From: Dehalococcoidia bacterium
Lineage (GTDB): Bacteria > Chloroflexota > Dehalococcoidia > GIF9 > UBA5620
DNA length: 10,959 nucleotides
Direction: 5' to 3'
Assembly (NCBI GenBank): GCA_016783225.1
Contig: JADHWZ010000060.1
Span: 1-10,959, forward strand
Part shown: in pieces, positions 1-6,895 of the stretch
Position numbering within the stretch: position 1 is the stretch's first letter
How the letters are laid out: each line of letters starts with the position of its first letter
The notes under the pieces: model-generated
What the model was told of the DNA's origin: nothing
The model's database searches: none
What the model saw: only the letters and a program-made list of their open reading frames with translations
Translations under genes and position numbers: made by a program

Positions 1-2
1 CG

Positions 3-269
3 TACCCGAATGCCGAAGAGGAGCTCAATCGCTGGCTGCCACTGGTAAAATGGATAATGGCGATTCCCCACTATATTGTTCTCTGCTTCCTCGACATCGC
101 TGCCTGGGTGGTTGTAATAATTGCCTGGTTTGCCATTTTGTTTACCGGCCGTTACCCCCAGTCCCTATTTGACTTTGTAGTCGGTGTATTTCGGTGGTCG
201 CTAAGAGTAGTTGTATACGCCTTCTTGTTGACCACCGACCGTTATCCACCTTTCAGACTCAGCGACTGA
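3..269 (+). CDS. DUF4389 membrane protein, 3' end only
   Basis: The reading frame is already open at the left edge of the window, so the start codon lies outside. The first internal ATG, at 57, falls inside the conserved domain and is not a convincing start. The visible 88 residues show the DUF4389 pattern: a YP near the beginning, LPLVKW followed by AIPHYIVL, a long hydrophobic stretch ending in FTGRYP, then GVFRW, and a closing TDRYPPF. There are about two membrane segments, at visible residues 15-45 and 58-75. DUF4389 proteins are small membrane proteins, often with the domain duplicated, and have no established function. The protein ends soon after YPPF, as is usual for the last copy of the domain. 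The next gene begins 163 bases downstream behind its own Shine-Dalgarno, and no clear terminator separates them. Family call is confident; role unknown. Confidence 0.8.
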   Translation, partial: YPNAEEELNRWLPLVKWIMAIPHYIVLCFLDIAAWVVVIIAWFAILFTGRYPQSLFDFVVGVFRWSLRVVVYAFLLTTDRYPPFRLSD

Positions 270-432
270 TAAATCAAAGATTCCAGGGTGGATGTTCTCC
301 GTCAACGTGGAAGTTTAACTGAATTCCTGGATCGGTTCTCCAAAGCATTCGTAACGCCTGAGGTGCTGTCCTGAAGGAATGAGAAAGCTGGACGATTTGA
401 GCAGATGGGAAGTCTACTCTTAGGAGGTTAAT

Positions 433-2655
433 ATGGGTGCTGAAGAGATGAGCCAGTCAGGCCATGACACGAGAGTCATAAGAGGAACGACTGCCCACGA
501 TTGCGGCGGAAGATGCCCGCTCAAGTTCCATGTCCAGAATGGAGTGATTGTCAGAATCGAAGGTGACGACGCCGAAGAGCCACAACAACTTAGGGCCTGC
601 TTGAGATGCCGCGCTTACCGACAATTTGTCTATCACCCGGATCGCCTCAAGTTTCCAATGAGAAGGGTGGGTGTTAGGGGGGAGGGCAAGTTTGAACGGA
701 TATCATGGGATGAAGCCCTGGATACCATAGCCGGGGAGTTGGAGAGGGTTAAGGAGACATATGGGAACTCTGCCATTTTTCTGGGTGTTGGTGGTGGCTG
801 CCTGGGAGCCTTGCATTCGGGCCCTGTTGCAATGTCGAAGTTGCTGAATATGTTTGGCGGTCACACCACCCACTATGGTAACGTGTCATCTGAAGGTTGT
901 ATCTGGGCAGTAATGACACAGTATGGCACGGTAATGGTTGGTAACAGCCGAGAGGACCTTCTCAATTCTCGCCTGATAATCATGTGGGGATGGGATCCGG
1001 CAAAGATGATTTCTGGTACCGATACCATGTTTTGCCTCATTAGGGCGAGGGAAGCGGGCAGCAAGATTGTGGCTGTTGCTCCCAGATACCATGACTCGGC
1101 AGCAACCCTTGCCGACCAATGGATCCCTGTCAGGCCAGGTACTGATACGGCTATGATGATAAGCATGGCCTATGTAATGATAAGAGAGAACCTTCAGGAT
1201 CAAAGATTCCTTGACACGTATACTATAGGGTTTGACAAATTCAAAGATTATGTTGTAGGCGTGGAAGACGGCATTAAGAAGACACCAGCATGGGCCGAGC
1301 CCATCACGGGCGTTCCTGCGGCTAGAATAGAGCAACTGGCCAGGGAATACGCTACTACAAAACCAGCAGCCCTTATGGATGGCATGGGCCCTGCCCGCAG
1401 TGCCATGGGAGAGCAGTTCACACGGTGTGCGATGACTCTGGCAGCAATGACGGGAAATATTGGTATCCCTGGGGGGCACGCCGGGGGAGGACTTATGGGA
1501 CTACCTGTAGGGCACATGTTCCGGGCTCCTAGGCTGCCGGTACCTAAGAACCCCGTTGAAGCCGGGGCTCCCCCTGTGCGTGGCTCTCTTGACCTCAATA
1601 GTCGTCTGGTATTTAGAATACACACAAACAAGATGTTTGATGCCATGCTCCGGGGAAAGGCTGGTGGCTATCCCACCGACATCAAGTTCGCCTGGTTCTG
1701 CTGCAACAACTTCTTGAATCAACTCGGGAATACCAACAAAGCCGCAGAGGCCCTTGAGAAACCAGAGTTCATCGTAGTTCCGGAGCTGTTTATGACGCCG
1801 ACGGCCAAGTTTGCTGATATCTTGTTGCCTGTAAGCATTGATGTGGAGAGGAACGATTTGGCTCGGCCCTGGCCGTCGGGTCCTTATTATTTATATGCAA
1901 ACAGAGTTGTTGAGCCTTTGCACGAATGCAAATCGGACTTCGAAATTGCATGTGAGCTAGCTCCTCGGTTAGGAATTCTTGACTACAGTGACAAGACAGA
2001 GGACGAATGGCTAAGGGAATTTGTGAAAATGGCGCCAGACATGGCTGAAGATATTGCTGACTATGATAAGTACAAGAGAGAAGGCATCCACCGAGTCAAT
2101 CTTCCAGAGCCGATAGTTGCCTTTAAGGAGCAAATTGAAGACCCGGGAAATAACCCTTTCCCAACTCCATCAGGAAAGATAGAAATCTATTCTCAGCGAG
2201 CAGCAGATCTCAATAACCCGCTTTGTCCTCCTATCCCGAAATACCTAGAAACTTGGGAGGGCCCAAATGACCCTCTAGCAAAGACGTATCCTCTTCAGCT
2301 TATCACAGATCACCCGAAGGTCAGGGCTCATTCCACAATGCATAATGTCCCTTGGCTCAAAGAGTTGGACCCCCAACGGTTATCGATCAATCCTGTCGAT
2401 GCTGAGGCCAGAGATATCAAAGATGGCGCTGAAGTCATTGTTTTCAATAGCAGGGGAAAGGTGGCTATTCCGGCATGGATAACTGAAAGGATAATGCCCG
2501 GAGTAGTCTGCATCTTTGAAGGTGGCTGGTATGATCCAGATGATGAGGGGATAGACCGAGGCGGATGCGTCAATGCGTTGACTCGGGATGAGTATTCAGC
2601 GGGTGGAGCAACCACCATGAATACAGCACTAGTTGAGGTGATAAAGGAGGCCTAA
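433..2655 (+). CDS. Molybdopterin oxidoreductase, DMSO-reductase family catalytic subunit (DmsA-like)
   Basis: Catalytic subunit that carries a bis-pterin Mo (or W) cofactor and passes electrons to the adjacent iron-sulfur subunit; the substrate cannot be read from sequence. The N-terminal cluster domain has C24-GGR-C28 and R54-A-C56-L-R-C59, followed by YHPDRLKFPMRRVG, a typical DmsA-type segment. The motif HYGN-V-S152-S153-EG (147-155) aligns with the DmsA segment that holds the serine Mo ligand. The Mo-bis-PGD body spans about 73-600, and the dinucleotide-binding domain about 620-735, starting near YPLQLITDHPK. A length of 740 is normal. There is no twin-arginine signal, unlike exported DmsA, so a cytoplasmic location is inferred. 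AGGAGG at 422-427, five bases before the ATG, fixes the start. The FeS subunit follows after 6 bases. Oddity: the usual first cluster cysteine is T20, and an extra cysteine, C59, appears. Other family members (thiosulfate, polysulfide or tetrathionate reductases, transhydroxylases) remain possible. Confidence 0.9.
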   Translation: MGAEEMSQSGHDTRVIRGTTAHDCGGRCPLKFHVQNGVIVRIEGDDAEEPQQLRACLRCRAYRQFVYHPDRLKFPMRRVGVRGEGKFERISWDEALDTIAGELERVKETYGNSAIFLGVGGGCLGALHSGPVAMSKLLNMFGGHTTHYGNVSSEGCIWAVMTQYGTVMVGNSREDLLNSRLIIMWGWDPAKMISGTDTMFCLIRAREAGSKIVAVAPRYHDSAATLADQWIPVRPGTDTAMMISMAYVMIRENLQDQRFLDTYTIGFDKFKDYVVGVEDGIKKTPAWAEPITGVPAARIEQLAREYATTKPAALMDGMGPARSAMGEQFTRCAMTLAAMTGNIGIPGGHAGGGLMGLPVGHMFRAPRLPVPKNPVEAGAPPVRGSLDLNSRLVFRIHTNKMFDAMLRGKAGGYPTDIKFAWFCCNNFLNQLGNTNKAAEALEKPEFIVVPELFMTPTAKFADILLPVSIDVERNDLARPWPSGPYYLYANRVVEPLHECKSDFEIACELAPRLGILDYSDKTEDEWLREFVKMAPDMAEDIADYDKYKREGIHRVNLPEPIVAFKEQIEDPGNNPFPTPSGKIEIYSQRAADLNNPLCPPIPKYLETWEGPNDPLAKTYPLQLITDHPKVRAHSTMHNVPWLKELDPQRLSINPVDAEARDIKDGAEVIVFNSRGKVAIPAWITERIMPGVVCIFEGGWYDPDDEGIDRGGCVNALTRDEYSAGGATTMNTALVEVIKEA

Positions 2656-2661
2656 AGGGCA

Positions 2662-3240
2662 ATGCAGATTGGCTTCTATTTCGATCAAACGCGATGCACC
2701 GGGTGTGGCGCTTGCATAGTAGCCTGTGAAGATTGGCACGATGTGCCAGCCGGGCCAGTAAAGTGGATAAGGGTGCTTTACAGCGAAAGAGGTGAATTCC
2801 CAGAAGTCTTTGTGAGCCACATCGTCGCACCTTGTTACCATTGTGTCAGCCCTCTTTGCATACCGGCTTGTCCTGTCAAAGCTATCTCAAAAAGGGAAGA
2901 AGATGGGATAGTTGTTGTCGATAGAGAAGCGTGCCTGGGTAATGTGAAATGTAAGGTCGCTTGCCTGAAGGCTTGCCCCTATGACGCACCCCAATTCGGT
3001 CCGGAGCCGGATGCCAAAATGGAGAAGTGCGACTTGTGCCTGGAAAGATGGGGGGAGAACAGGAAGCCTGTATGCATTGAGGCATGCCCCACGAGGGCAC
3101 TCGATGCTGGTCCCTTAGACGAACTGGAAGCCAAGTATGGAAACACTAGAGAGGCCGACGCTTTTGCTTATTCCGAGAAGACGATGCCGTCTGTCATCTT
3201 CAAACCGAAGCGCTGGGAACCAGGGGTTGAGACGTTGTGA
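2662..3240 (+). CDS. Four-cluster [4Fe-4S] electron-transfer subunit (DmsB-like)
   Basis: Ferredoxin-like partner of the upstream molybdoenzyme, carrying electrons to or from its pterin site. All sixteen cysteines expected for four [4Fe-4S] clusters are present in 192 residues: C12-x2-C15-x2-C18-x3-C22; C58-x2-C61-x4-C66-x3-C70-P; C91-x5-C97-x3-C101-x3-C105-P; C123-x2-C126-x11-C138-x3-C142-P. The order and the ACPYDAPQF and CPTRALDAGPLDEL segments match DmsB. The third motif is stretched relative to the usual C-x2-C-x2-C-x3-C. No signal peptide or membrane segment is seen. It starts 6 bases after the catalytic gene; AAGGAGG (2644-2650) lies inside the end of that gene and serves this start, so the two are surely co-transcribed. 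No DmsC or NrfD-type anchor follows, so the electron partner is probably soluble (ferredoxin or similar); this is inference. Confidence 0.92.
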   Translation: MQIGFYFDQTRCTGCGACIVACEDWHDVPAGPVKWIRVLYSERGEFPEVFVSHIVAPCYHCVSPLCIPACPVKAISKREEDGIVVVDREACLGNVKCKVACLKACPYDAPQFGPEPDAKMEKCDLCLERWGENRKPVCIEACPTRALDAGPLDELEAKYGNTREADAFAYSEKTMPSVIFKPKRWEPGVETL

Positions 3241-3354
3241 ACCGGGGCATTGGCTTGCGGCAACAAAAAGGGACGTGCTGATTCCCAGATCAAGAAGGGT
3301 GCAAGGTGGTTTTCTGCTTGAAATCGCGTCAGAGCGTTCCGACGACACCCCGAA

Positions 3355-4050
3355 ATGGATTTACACGTTCACACTGTATACTCAGATGGTAGTTCCGAGC
3401 CAAGGGCTGTGATAGACAAGGCCATCGCTCTGGGCATAAAGGATTTGGGAATAACAGACCACTATGGTGGCCTTGAGCGGTACTCCATTGTATCACTGGC
3501 CAGACTTGATGAATATATCGCTGAACTGAAAAGGCTTAGACAATTGTATCAAGCCAAAATAGATGTCTGGGTTGGCCTGGAGACGGCAATCCTTGATGAT
3601 TTACCTTTTTCCCAATTGAATAAACTGGATTATGTCGTATTTGAGGATATAGAAATGAATCCAAGGTTGGGCTACTTTGTCAGCCAGGTTAAGCCTAATT
3701 TGAGGATTCCGGTGGGGATGGCTCATCCACAGATTCTCCTTTTGGAGAAGTCCATTGATGTTCTGGAAAAAGAAGGAATCTTCATTGAATTGAACACGCA
3801 CTACTCCGACAGATACAGAGGTAACTGGGCAAGAACCGTCTGGAACAAGCTAGCTTCAAAAGACATCTGCATCTCAGTGGCTTCGGATGCCCATGATATC
3901 AGGCGGGTTGGAGATACTGGCGATGCTGTCAGGTTTATTAAGGAAAACGGTCTATCTGAAAAGGTGTGGTTGGACAAGAAGCGTCAACCAGAGCACTCTC
4001 CCCGACACGTTCGAAAACACTCCTCGTCTGACCTGAAGCCCCGTTTCTAA
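3355..4050 (+). CDS. PHP-domain metallohydrolase (histidinol-phosphatase/3',5'-nucleotidase-like)
   Basis: PHP-fold proteins bind two or three metal ions and usually hydrolyse phosphate esters. The metal motifs are readable in order: H4-V-H6-T with S10-D11-G, T34-D35-H36, G74-L-E76, A123-H124-P and S177-D178-A179-H180. The GSVH-type histidine motif of histidinol phosphatases, expected near residue 95, is absent; the sequence there reads VVFEDIE, so one metal ligand may be different or missing. The product is 231 residues with a basic 25-residue tail. The ATG is the only reasonable start: the frame is closed by a TGA at 3319-3321 and offers no other start codon, and family members begin exactly with M-D-L-H-x-H. 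No good Shine-Dalgarno precedes it. It lies 114 bases after the FeS subunit with no visible terminator, so co-transcription is likely. Substrate unknown. Confidence 0.8.
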   Translation: MDLHVHTVYSDGSSEPRAVIDKAIALGIKDLGITDHYGGLERYSIVSLARLDEYIAELKRLRQLYQAKIDVWVGLETAILDDLPFSQLNKLDYVVFEDIEMNPRLGYFVSQVKPNLRIPVGMAHPQILLLEKSIDVLEKEGIFIELNTHYSDRYRGNWARTVWNKLASKDICISVASDAHDIRRVGDTGDAVRFIKENGLSEKVWLDKKRQPEHSPRHVRKHSSSDLKPRF

Positions 4051-4343
4051 AATGGTTGAGTCTCTGGCTCAACTGAAGGATGCTACTAGTATTTGAAGGT
4101 GCCGGTATCCCGGCCACAGTTTTTCGTGGCATACCGTAGTGCCGCCGTCACCCTCCGAACAATTGATTCCTTTTCATTAACAGGGACAGGTCGCCTTCGG
4201 CAGTGTACTTCTGTTCCAGTACTGTGACCAGCTACCCCGCCCGTTGGACAGCTCGGCCGGGACCCCTTTTGCTCTGTCGGTGCTGCTTGCGGTAGAGTGT
4301 GCGGTGCGCGGACCGTCGTACTTCCTATGTCGGCGCTCACACC
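4051..4343. other. Intergenic stretch between convergent units, no convincing gene
   Basis: About 290 bases after the PHP gene. A short perfect hairpin (GTTGAG 4055-4060 with CTCAAC 4068-4073) follows the stop codon by a few bases but has no T-run, so it is a poor terminator candidate. A larger foldable element occupies 4101-4136 and is listed separately. Open frames here on both strands have composition and codon choice unlike the neighbouring genes, and I do not call them. I see no tRNA, IS end or array. Confidence 0.5.
4101..4136 (+). other. Foldable element with two competing hairpins
   Basis: CGGTAT (4103-4108) plus GCCAC (4113-4117) pair with GTGGC (4126-4130) plus ATACCG (4131-4136), giving an 11-bp stem with a 4-base bulge and an 8-base T-rich loop. 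The same 5' bases can instead form GCCGG (4101-4105) with CCGGC (4110-4114) around a 4-base loop, and the two folds exclude each other. The pairing is seen in sequence; a role, for example 3'-end stabilisation of the plus-strand operon mRNA, is only a guess. Confidence 0.35.
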
Positions 4344-4427
4344 TCATTCCCATCTGCCCATGCCTAGAATGACCGCCGCCGCTATTACGATGATGCCGAT
4401 GATTAGTATCGGTAACCAATCTCCCAT
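4344..4427 (-). CDS. Possible 27-residue single-pass membrane microprotein
   Basis: A short frame begins with ATG and ends with TGA after 27 codons. The product starts M-G-D-W-L-P, runs through an uninterrupted hydrophobic stretch rich in I, V, A and L (about residues 5-22), and closes with the polar G-R-W-E, which is the shape of a single transmembrane peptide. GAGGGG lies seven bases upstream of the ATG and can act as a Shine-Dalgarno. It is on the same strand as the AOR pair, 132 bases past that gene's stop and beyond a terminator-like hairpin, so it would need readthrough or its own promoter; the upstream candidate, TACGAT, is weak. I do not recognise a family. A hydrophobic run this short could arise by chance. 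Confidence 0.35.
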   Translation of the reverse strand: MGDWLPILIIGIIVIAAAVILGMGRWE

Positions 4428-4520
4428 TCTGTTGCCCCTCTACAAGGCCAATCGTAGTTGCCAGACTGAAGTGGCAGTCAGGGCTTGGGCTTCCGACTTA
4501 AGGCTCACAAGGATGTAAGG

Positions 4521-4548
4521 ACAAAAGGCGGGAACCTCTTTTCCTGCC
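4521..4548 (-). terminator. Probable intrinsic terminator of the ferredoxin-AOR unit
   Basis: Read on the minus strand, GGCAGGA and TCCCGCC pair around an 8-base loop (7-bp stem with one A/C mismatch) and are followed by TTTTGT. It sits 11 bases after the AOR stop codon. On the plus strand the mismatch becomes a G-U pair but no T-run follows, so the minus direction is favoured. Confidence 0.45.
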
Positions 4549-4559
4549 GACACGTGTTC

Positions 4560-6497
4560 CTACGCGGATTCTACGATATCGGCAAACTCCTCAAGCCCTA
4601 ATTCGGTGAGTTTGTTCAGCGTGGGCACGCCTTTCTGGACATCCCAGCCTCTCTCTCCGTAATAGCTATCGAGCATTTCATCAAGGTTGTCTCTAGTAAG
4701 ACGCCGTCCGAACCAGTCGGTCAAATAGCGGTCCCCTTCACGGGCTGGCAGTGGAGTCTCGATGTTCTGGAGGTATACCGGCGGTATCCTGTCGTCTTCC
4801 CTGTTGAATCCTTCCCTAACGTTAAGCAGCTTCTCCAAATTGAAGACCCTCTCCCCGGCTCTTAGCAATTCGCGCGGAGTCATGTCAAAGCCGGTTGCCG
4901 CCGAGTAAACGTCTGATAGCCACGGCATGTCACGCATGGGGTCATTTGCCCAATGAATTGCGGTATCGCAGATGCCCAGGAGATTGTAAGCGGTCTCGGC
5001 TTCACCACCGTACTTCTCCAGCCTGCCAGTGTCGAAGGAATCCTCGGTGAAGATTCTATTGAACTCTTCTCTTGTTATCCCCATCTTGCTGGCGTCTTCT
5101 CTTACTTCGGCAAACGAGATTTCGTCTCTGGACCAGTAGGTAGCCGAGTGAGTATGCTTGGCCTTGGCGTCTACGATGCTTCCGATGCCCATGCAGGGAT
5201 TGAAGCCCGCGCCCTGCTTAAAGAGAGAGGGCCAGATTCTGGCATCCACCAAAAGATCGATGCCCTTGGTTATGGCGCATCCGGTCTCGTAGTCCGTTGA
5301 AGCATCAATTCCCAGCCTTTCACAAAGCGGATACCATCCCTCAGCCATGATCGCGCCAATGTCTTGTCTGCGGACAATCTTCTCCACAAGCGCCAGATAG
5401 TAGTCCAGGTCTCCTATTTTCAACTCTAGCCCTCCCATGTCGTCCTTGGATAGGCCGCCACGCTCATATTGCTGAGTGACAAACCACATCATGTTCAGGG
5501 TCGTCGACACGCACAATCCATAGCTATTCATTCTTCCTAGTAATGTGAAGGCTTCTCCGTAATCCTTGAGCTGGAGTTGCATTTGGAGCATGGAGGGTAG
5601 AGAAGGAAAACTGCCCCCAAATCGGGCTCCCTTGTACCTTCCCTCCTTTACTTCGTGAATGGACTTGCAAGCACACATGCCACCGCTGCAACCTTCGATG
5701 CCTACCATCAATTCGGTGAGCAGTGTGCCTGTTCTGCCCTTCCCTAGAGGGGCTGTCGCTTGATAATTGGGATGACCTGCAATCTCCTGGCGTTTCCTCT
5801 CCACTACCTTCATAAATCGTTTCCCGTCTGCCATCTTTATTCCCTTCTCCCCGAGAGTCACGATGGCCTTGAGATTCTTGGCACCGGCAACTGCCGCGGC
5901 AAAGCGTCCGGCGTTATGCCAGTCATCGGTCCAGCCCAGAGAAAACCTGACCAGGTTTTCCCCCGCTTGGCCGATAACCCACGTGCCGCAATTCCCCGTC
6001 TTGCCTCGATGCCTTCTCCTCAATATCCCGCCGACGTCATAGACGTCCTTCCCCCAAATATCGCTGGCATCGCAAATCTCCACAGCTTCATCTGTTACCT
6101 TCAAATAACATGGCTTCTCTGCCCGTCCGGTGACAACTATATGGTCATAGCCGGCATTCTTCATCATAGCTCCAAAGCGGTTGCTGCCAAACATCGACGT
6201 GGAGATGAAGTATTTCTTCCCGTCCTTGCTTGCCGGTATGGAGTATTTTGTGCTGAGATAGCATTTCCCGCTTCCAGGAACAAGCGTACCCAGCAGGGGG
6301 CCTGTGCCAAATACGAGGACGTTTTCCGGTGATAGAGGGTCTATGTTGGGTTTGAGAATATCAAGAAGCAGATTTAGACCGACCCCCGGACCTCCAACGA
6401 ATTTCCGGACGAGATTGGTATCCAACGGCTCCTTTCTAATCTGACGGGTGCTTAAGTCCACGTGAAGGATATTGCCAGCATGTCCGTAGTATTCCAT
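4560..6497 (-). CDS. Aldehyde:ferredoxin oxidoreductase family tungsten/molybdenum enzyme, divergent
   Basis: AOR-family enzymes hold a bis-pterin W (or Mo) site and one [4Fe-4S] cluster, and classically oxidise aldehydes to acids with ferredoxin. Family features: the AGNILHVDLST opening (7-17), FVGGPGVG (33-40), AGRFAAAVAGAKNLKAI (196-212) closing the N-terminal pterin domain, and RVFNLEKLLNVREGF near the C-terminus. The cluster ligands are unusual: C270-x4-C275-x-C277 where the family normally shows C-x2-C-x3-C, plus the expected distal C510. The two pterin-contact motifs, D-x-x-G-L-C/D in Pyrococcus AOR, read N324-x2-GLC329 and N505-x2-GIC510. It has 645 residues, slightly longer than classic AOR. 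The start is supported by GAGAGGA five bases upstream, inside the end of the ferredoxin gene, whose stop is 2 bases away. Substrate unknown; it may act on something other than a simple aldehyde. Confidence 0.88.
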   Translation of the reverse strand: MEYYGHAGNILHVDLSTRQIRKEPLDTNLVRKFVGGPGVGLNLLLDILKPNIDPLSPENVLVFGTGPLLGTLVPGSGKCYLSTKYSIPASKDGKKYFISTSMFGSNRFGAMMKNAGYDHIVVTGRAEKPCYLKVTDEAVEICDASDIWGKDVYDVGGILRRRHRGKTGNCGTWVIGQAGENLVRFSLGWTDDWHNAGRFAAAVAGAKNLKAIVTLGEKGIKMADGKRFMKVVERKRQEIAGHPNYQATAPLGKGRTGTLLTELMVGIEGCSGGMCACKSIHEVKEGRYKGARFGGSFPSLPSMLQMQLQLKDYGEAFTLLGRMNSYGLCVSTTLNMMWFVTQQYERGGLSKDDMGGLELKIGDLDYYLALVEKIVRRQDIGAIMAEGWYPLCERLGIDASTDYETGCAITKGIDLLVDARIWPSLFKQGAGFNPCMGIGSIVDAKAKHTHSATYWSRDEISFAEVREDASKMGITREEFNRIFTEDSFDTGRLEKYGGEAETAYNLLGICDTAIHWANDPMRDMPWLSDVYSAATGFDMTPRELLRAGERVFNLEKLLNVREGFNREDDRIPPVYLQNIETPLPAREGDRYLTDWFGRRLTRDNLDEMLDSYYGERGWDVQKGVPTLNKLTELGLEEFADIVESA

Positions 6498-6499
6498 TC

Positions 6500-6724
6500 T
6501 TATCCTCTCTTTATTCGGGTGATGGCGCCAAACTCACAGTGCCTGGTGCACAGGCTGCATCCCTCCCTGCATTCGTCCGTGAACTGTATATCATCGGGTG
6601 GGTTTATCACTATGTAGGATTTCTCTGGGTTAAAGGCTCCTGTGTAGGTAAAGGAACATATCAACTGGCAGCGCATACACCCCGTGCATTTGCCAACATC
6701 TGTGCTGATATTCAGCTTTTCCAT
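6500..6724 (-). CDS. Two-cluster ferredoxin-like electron carrier for the AOR protein
   Basis: A 74-residue protein with two cysteine quartets: C13-x2-C16-x2-C19-x3-C23 and C52-x3-C56-x2-C59-x3-C63, enough for two [4Fe-4S] clusters. The proline that usually follows the last cysteine of each ferredoxin motif is missing (S24 and E64 instead). A CSF...GAFNPEKS stretch after the first motif resembles small FeS proteins encoded next to AOR-family genes. The stop codon is two bases from the AOR start, and the AOR Shine-Dalgarno lies within this gene, so the two are translationally coupled and the product is very probably the AOR subunit or dedicated electron carrier. An AGGA about nine bases upstream of the ATG is the only Shine-Dalgarno candidate. 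No signal peptide. Confidence 0.85.
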   Translation of the reverse strand: MEKLNISTDVGKCTGCMRCQLICSFTYTGAFNPEKSYIVINPPDDIQFTDECREGCSLCTRHCEFGAITRIKRG

Positions 6725-6857
6725 CTCAATAAATCCTGTTGCCTTGTGTCAGCCCGGAGCTCCCAAAGCCTATCCGGTCGAGGTAATTCATTAGAGGAGT
6801 AGTAGCAGCACACAGATGTGAACCCCCCGACCAAGAGCCTATCGGACTCTGTGGCTA

Positions 6858-6886
6858 ATTCTACTTAAGTTGTTACCTTTTGTCAC
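6858..6886 (-). promoter_or_regulatory. Sigma-70-type promoter of the ferredoxin-AOR unit
   Basis: On the minus strand GTGACA (6886-6881) and TAGAAT (6863-6858) are separated by exactly 17 bases; each matches the consensus at five of six positions. A start near 6851 would give a leader of about 125 nt before the ferredoxin ATG, long enough for a regulatory RNA. One arm of a 14-bp inverted repeat begins ten bases upstream of the -35 box. Confidence 0.5.
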
Positions 6887-6895
6887 TTTCTTGAG

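Noticed and set aside
379..423. 14-codon leader-like frame whose stop overlaps the Shine-Dalgarno of the molybdoenzyme
   Set aside because: Its own GAAGGA touches the ATG with no spacing, and no attenuator-type hairpin or codon run is present.
886..1479. Long open frame (197 codons) on the minus strand
   Set aside because: It is fully antisense to the molybdoenzyme, whose family motifs are clear in this stretch; its composition is not protein-like.
4086..4419. Two overlapping minus-strand frames of 80-84 codons
   Set aside because: Low-complexity, Arg/Ser/Thr/His-rich translations without recognisable motifs or good ribosome sites; the shorter hydrophobic frame at 4344-4427 has better support.
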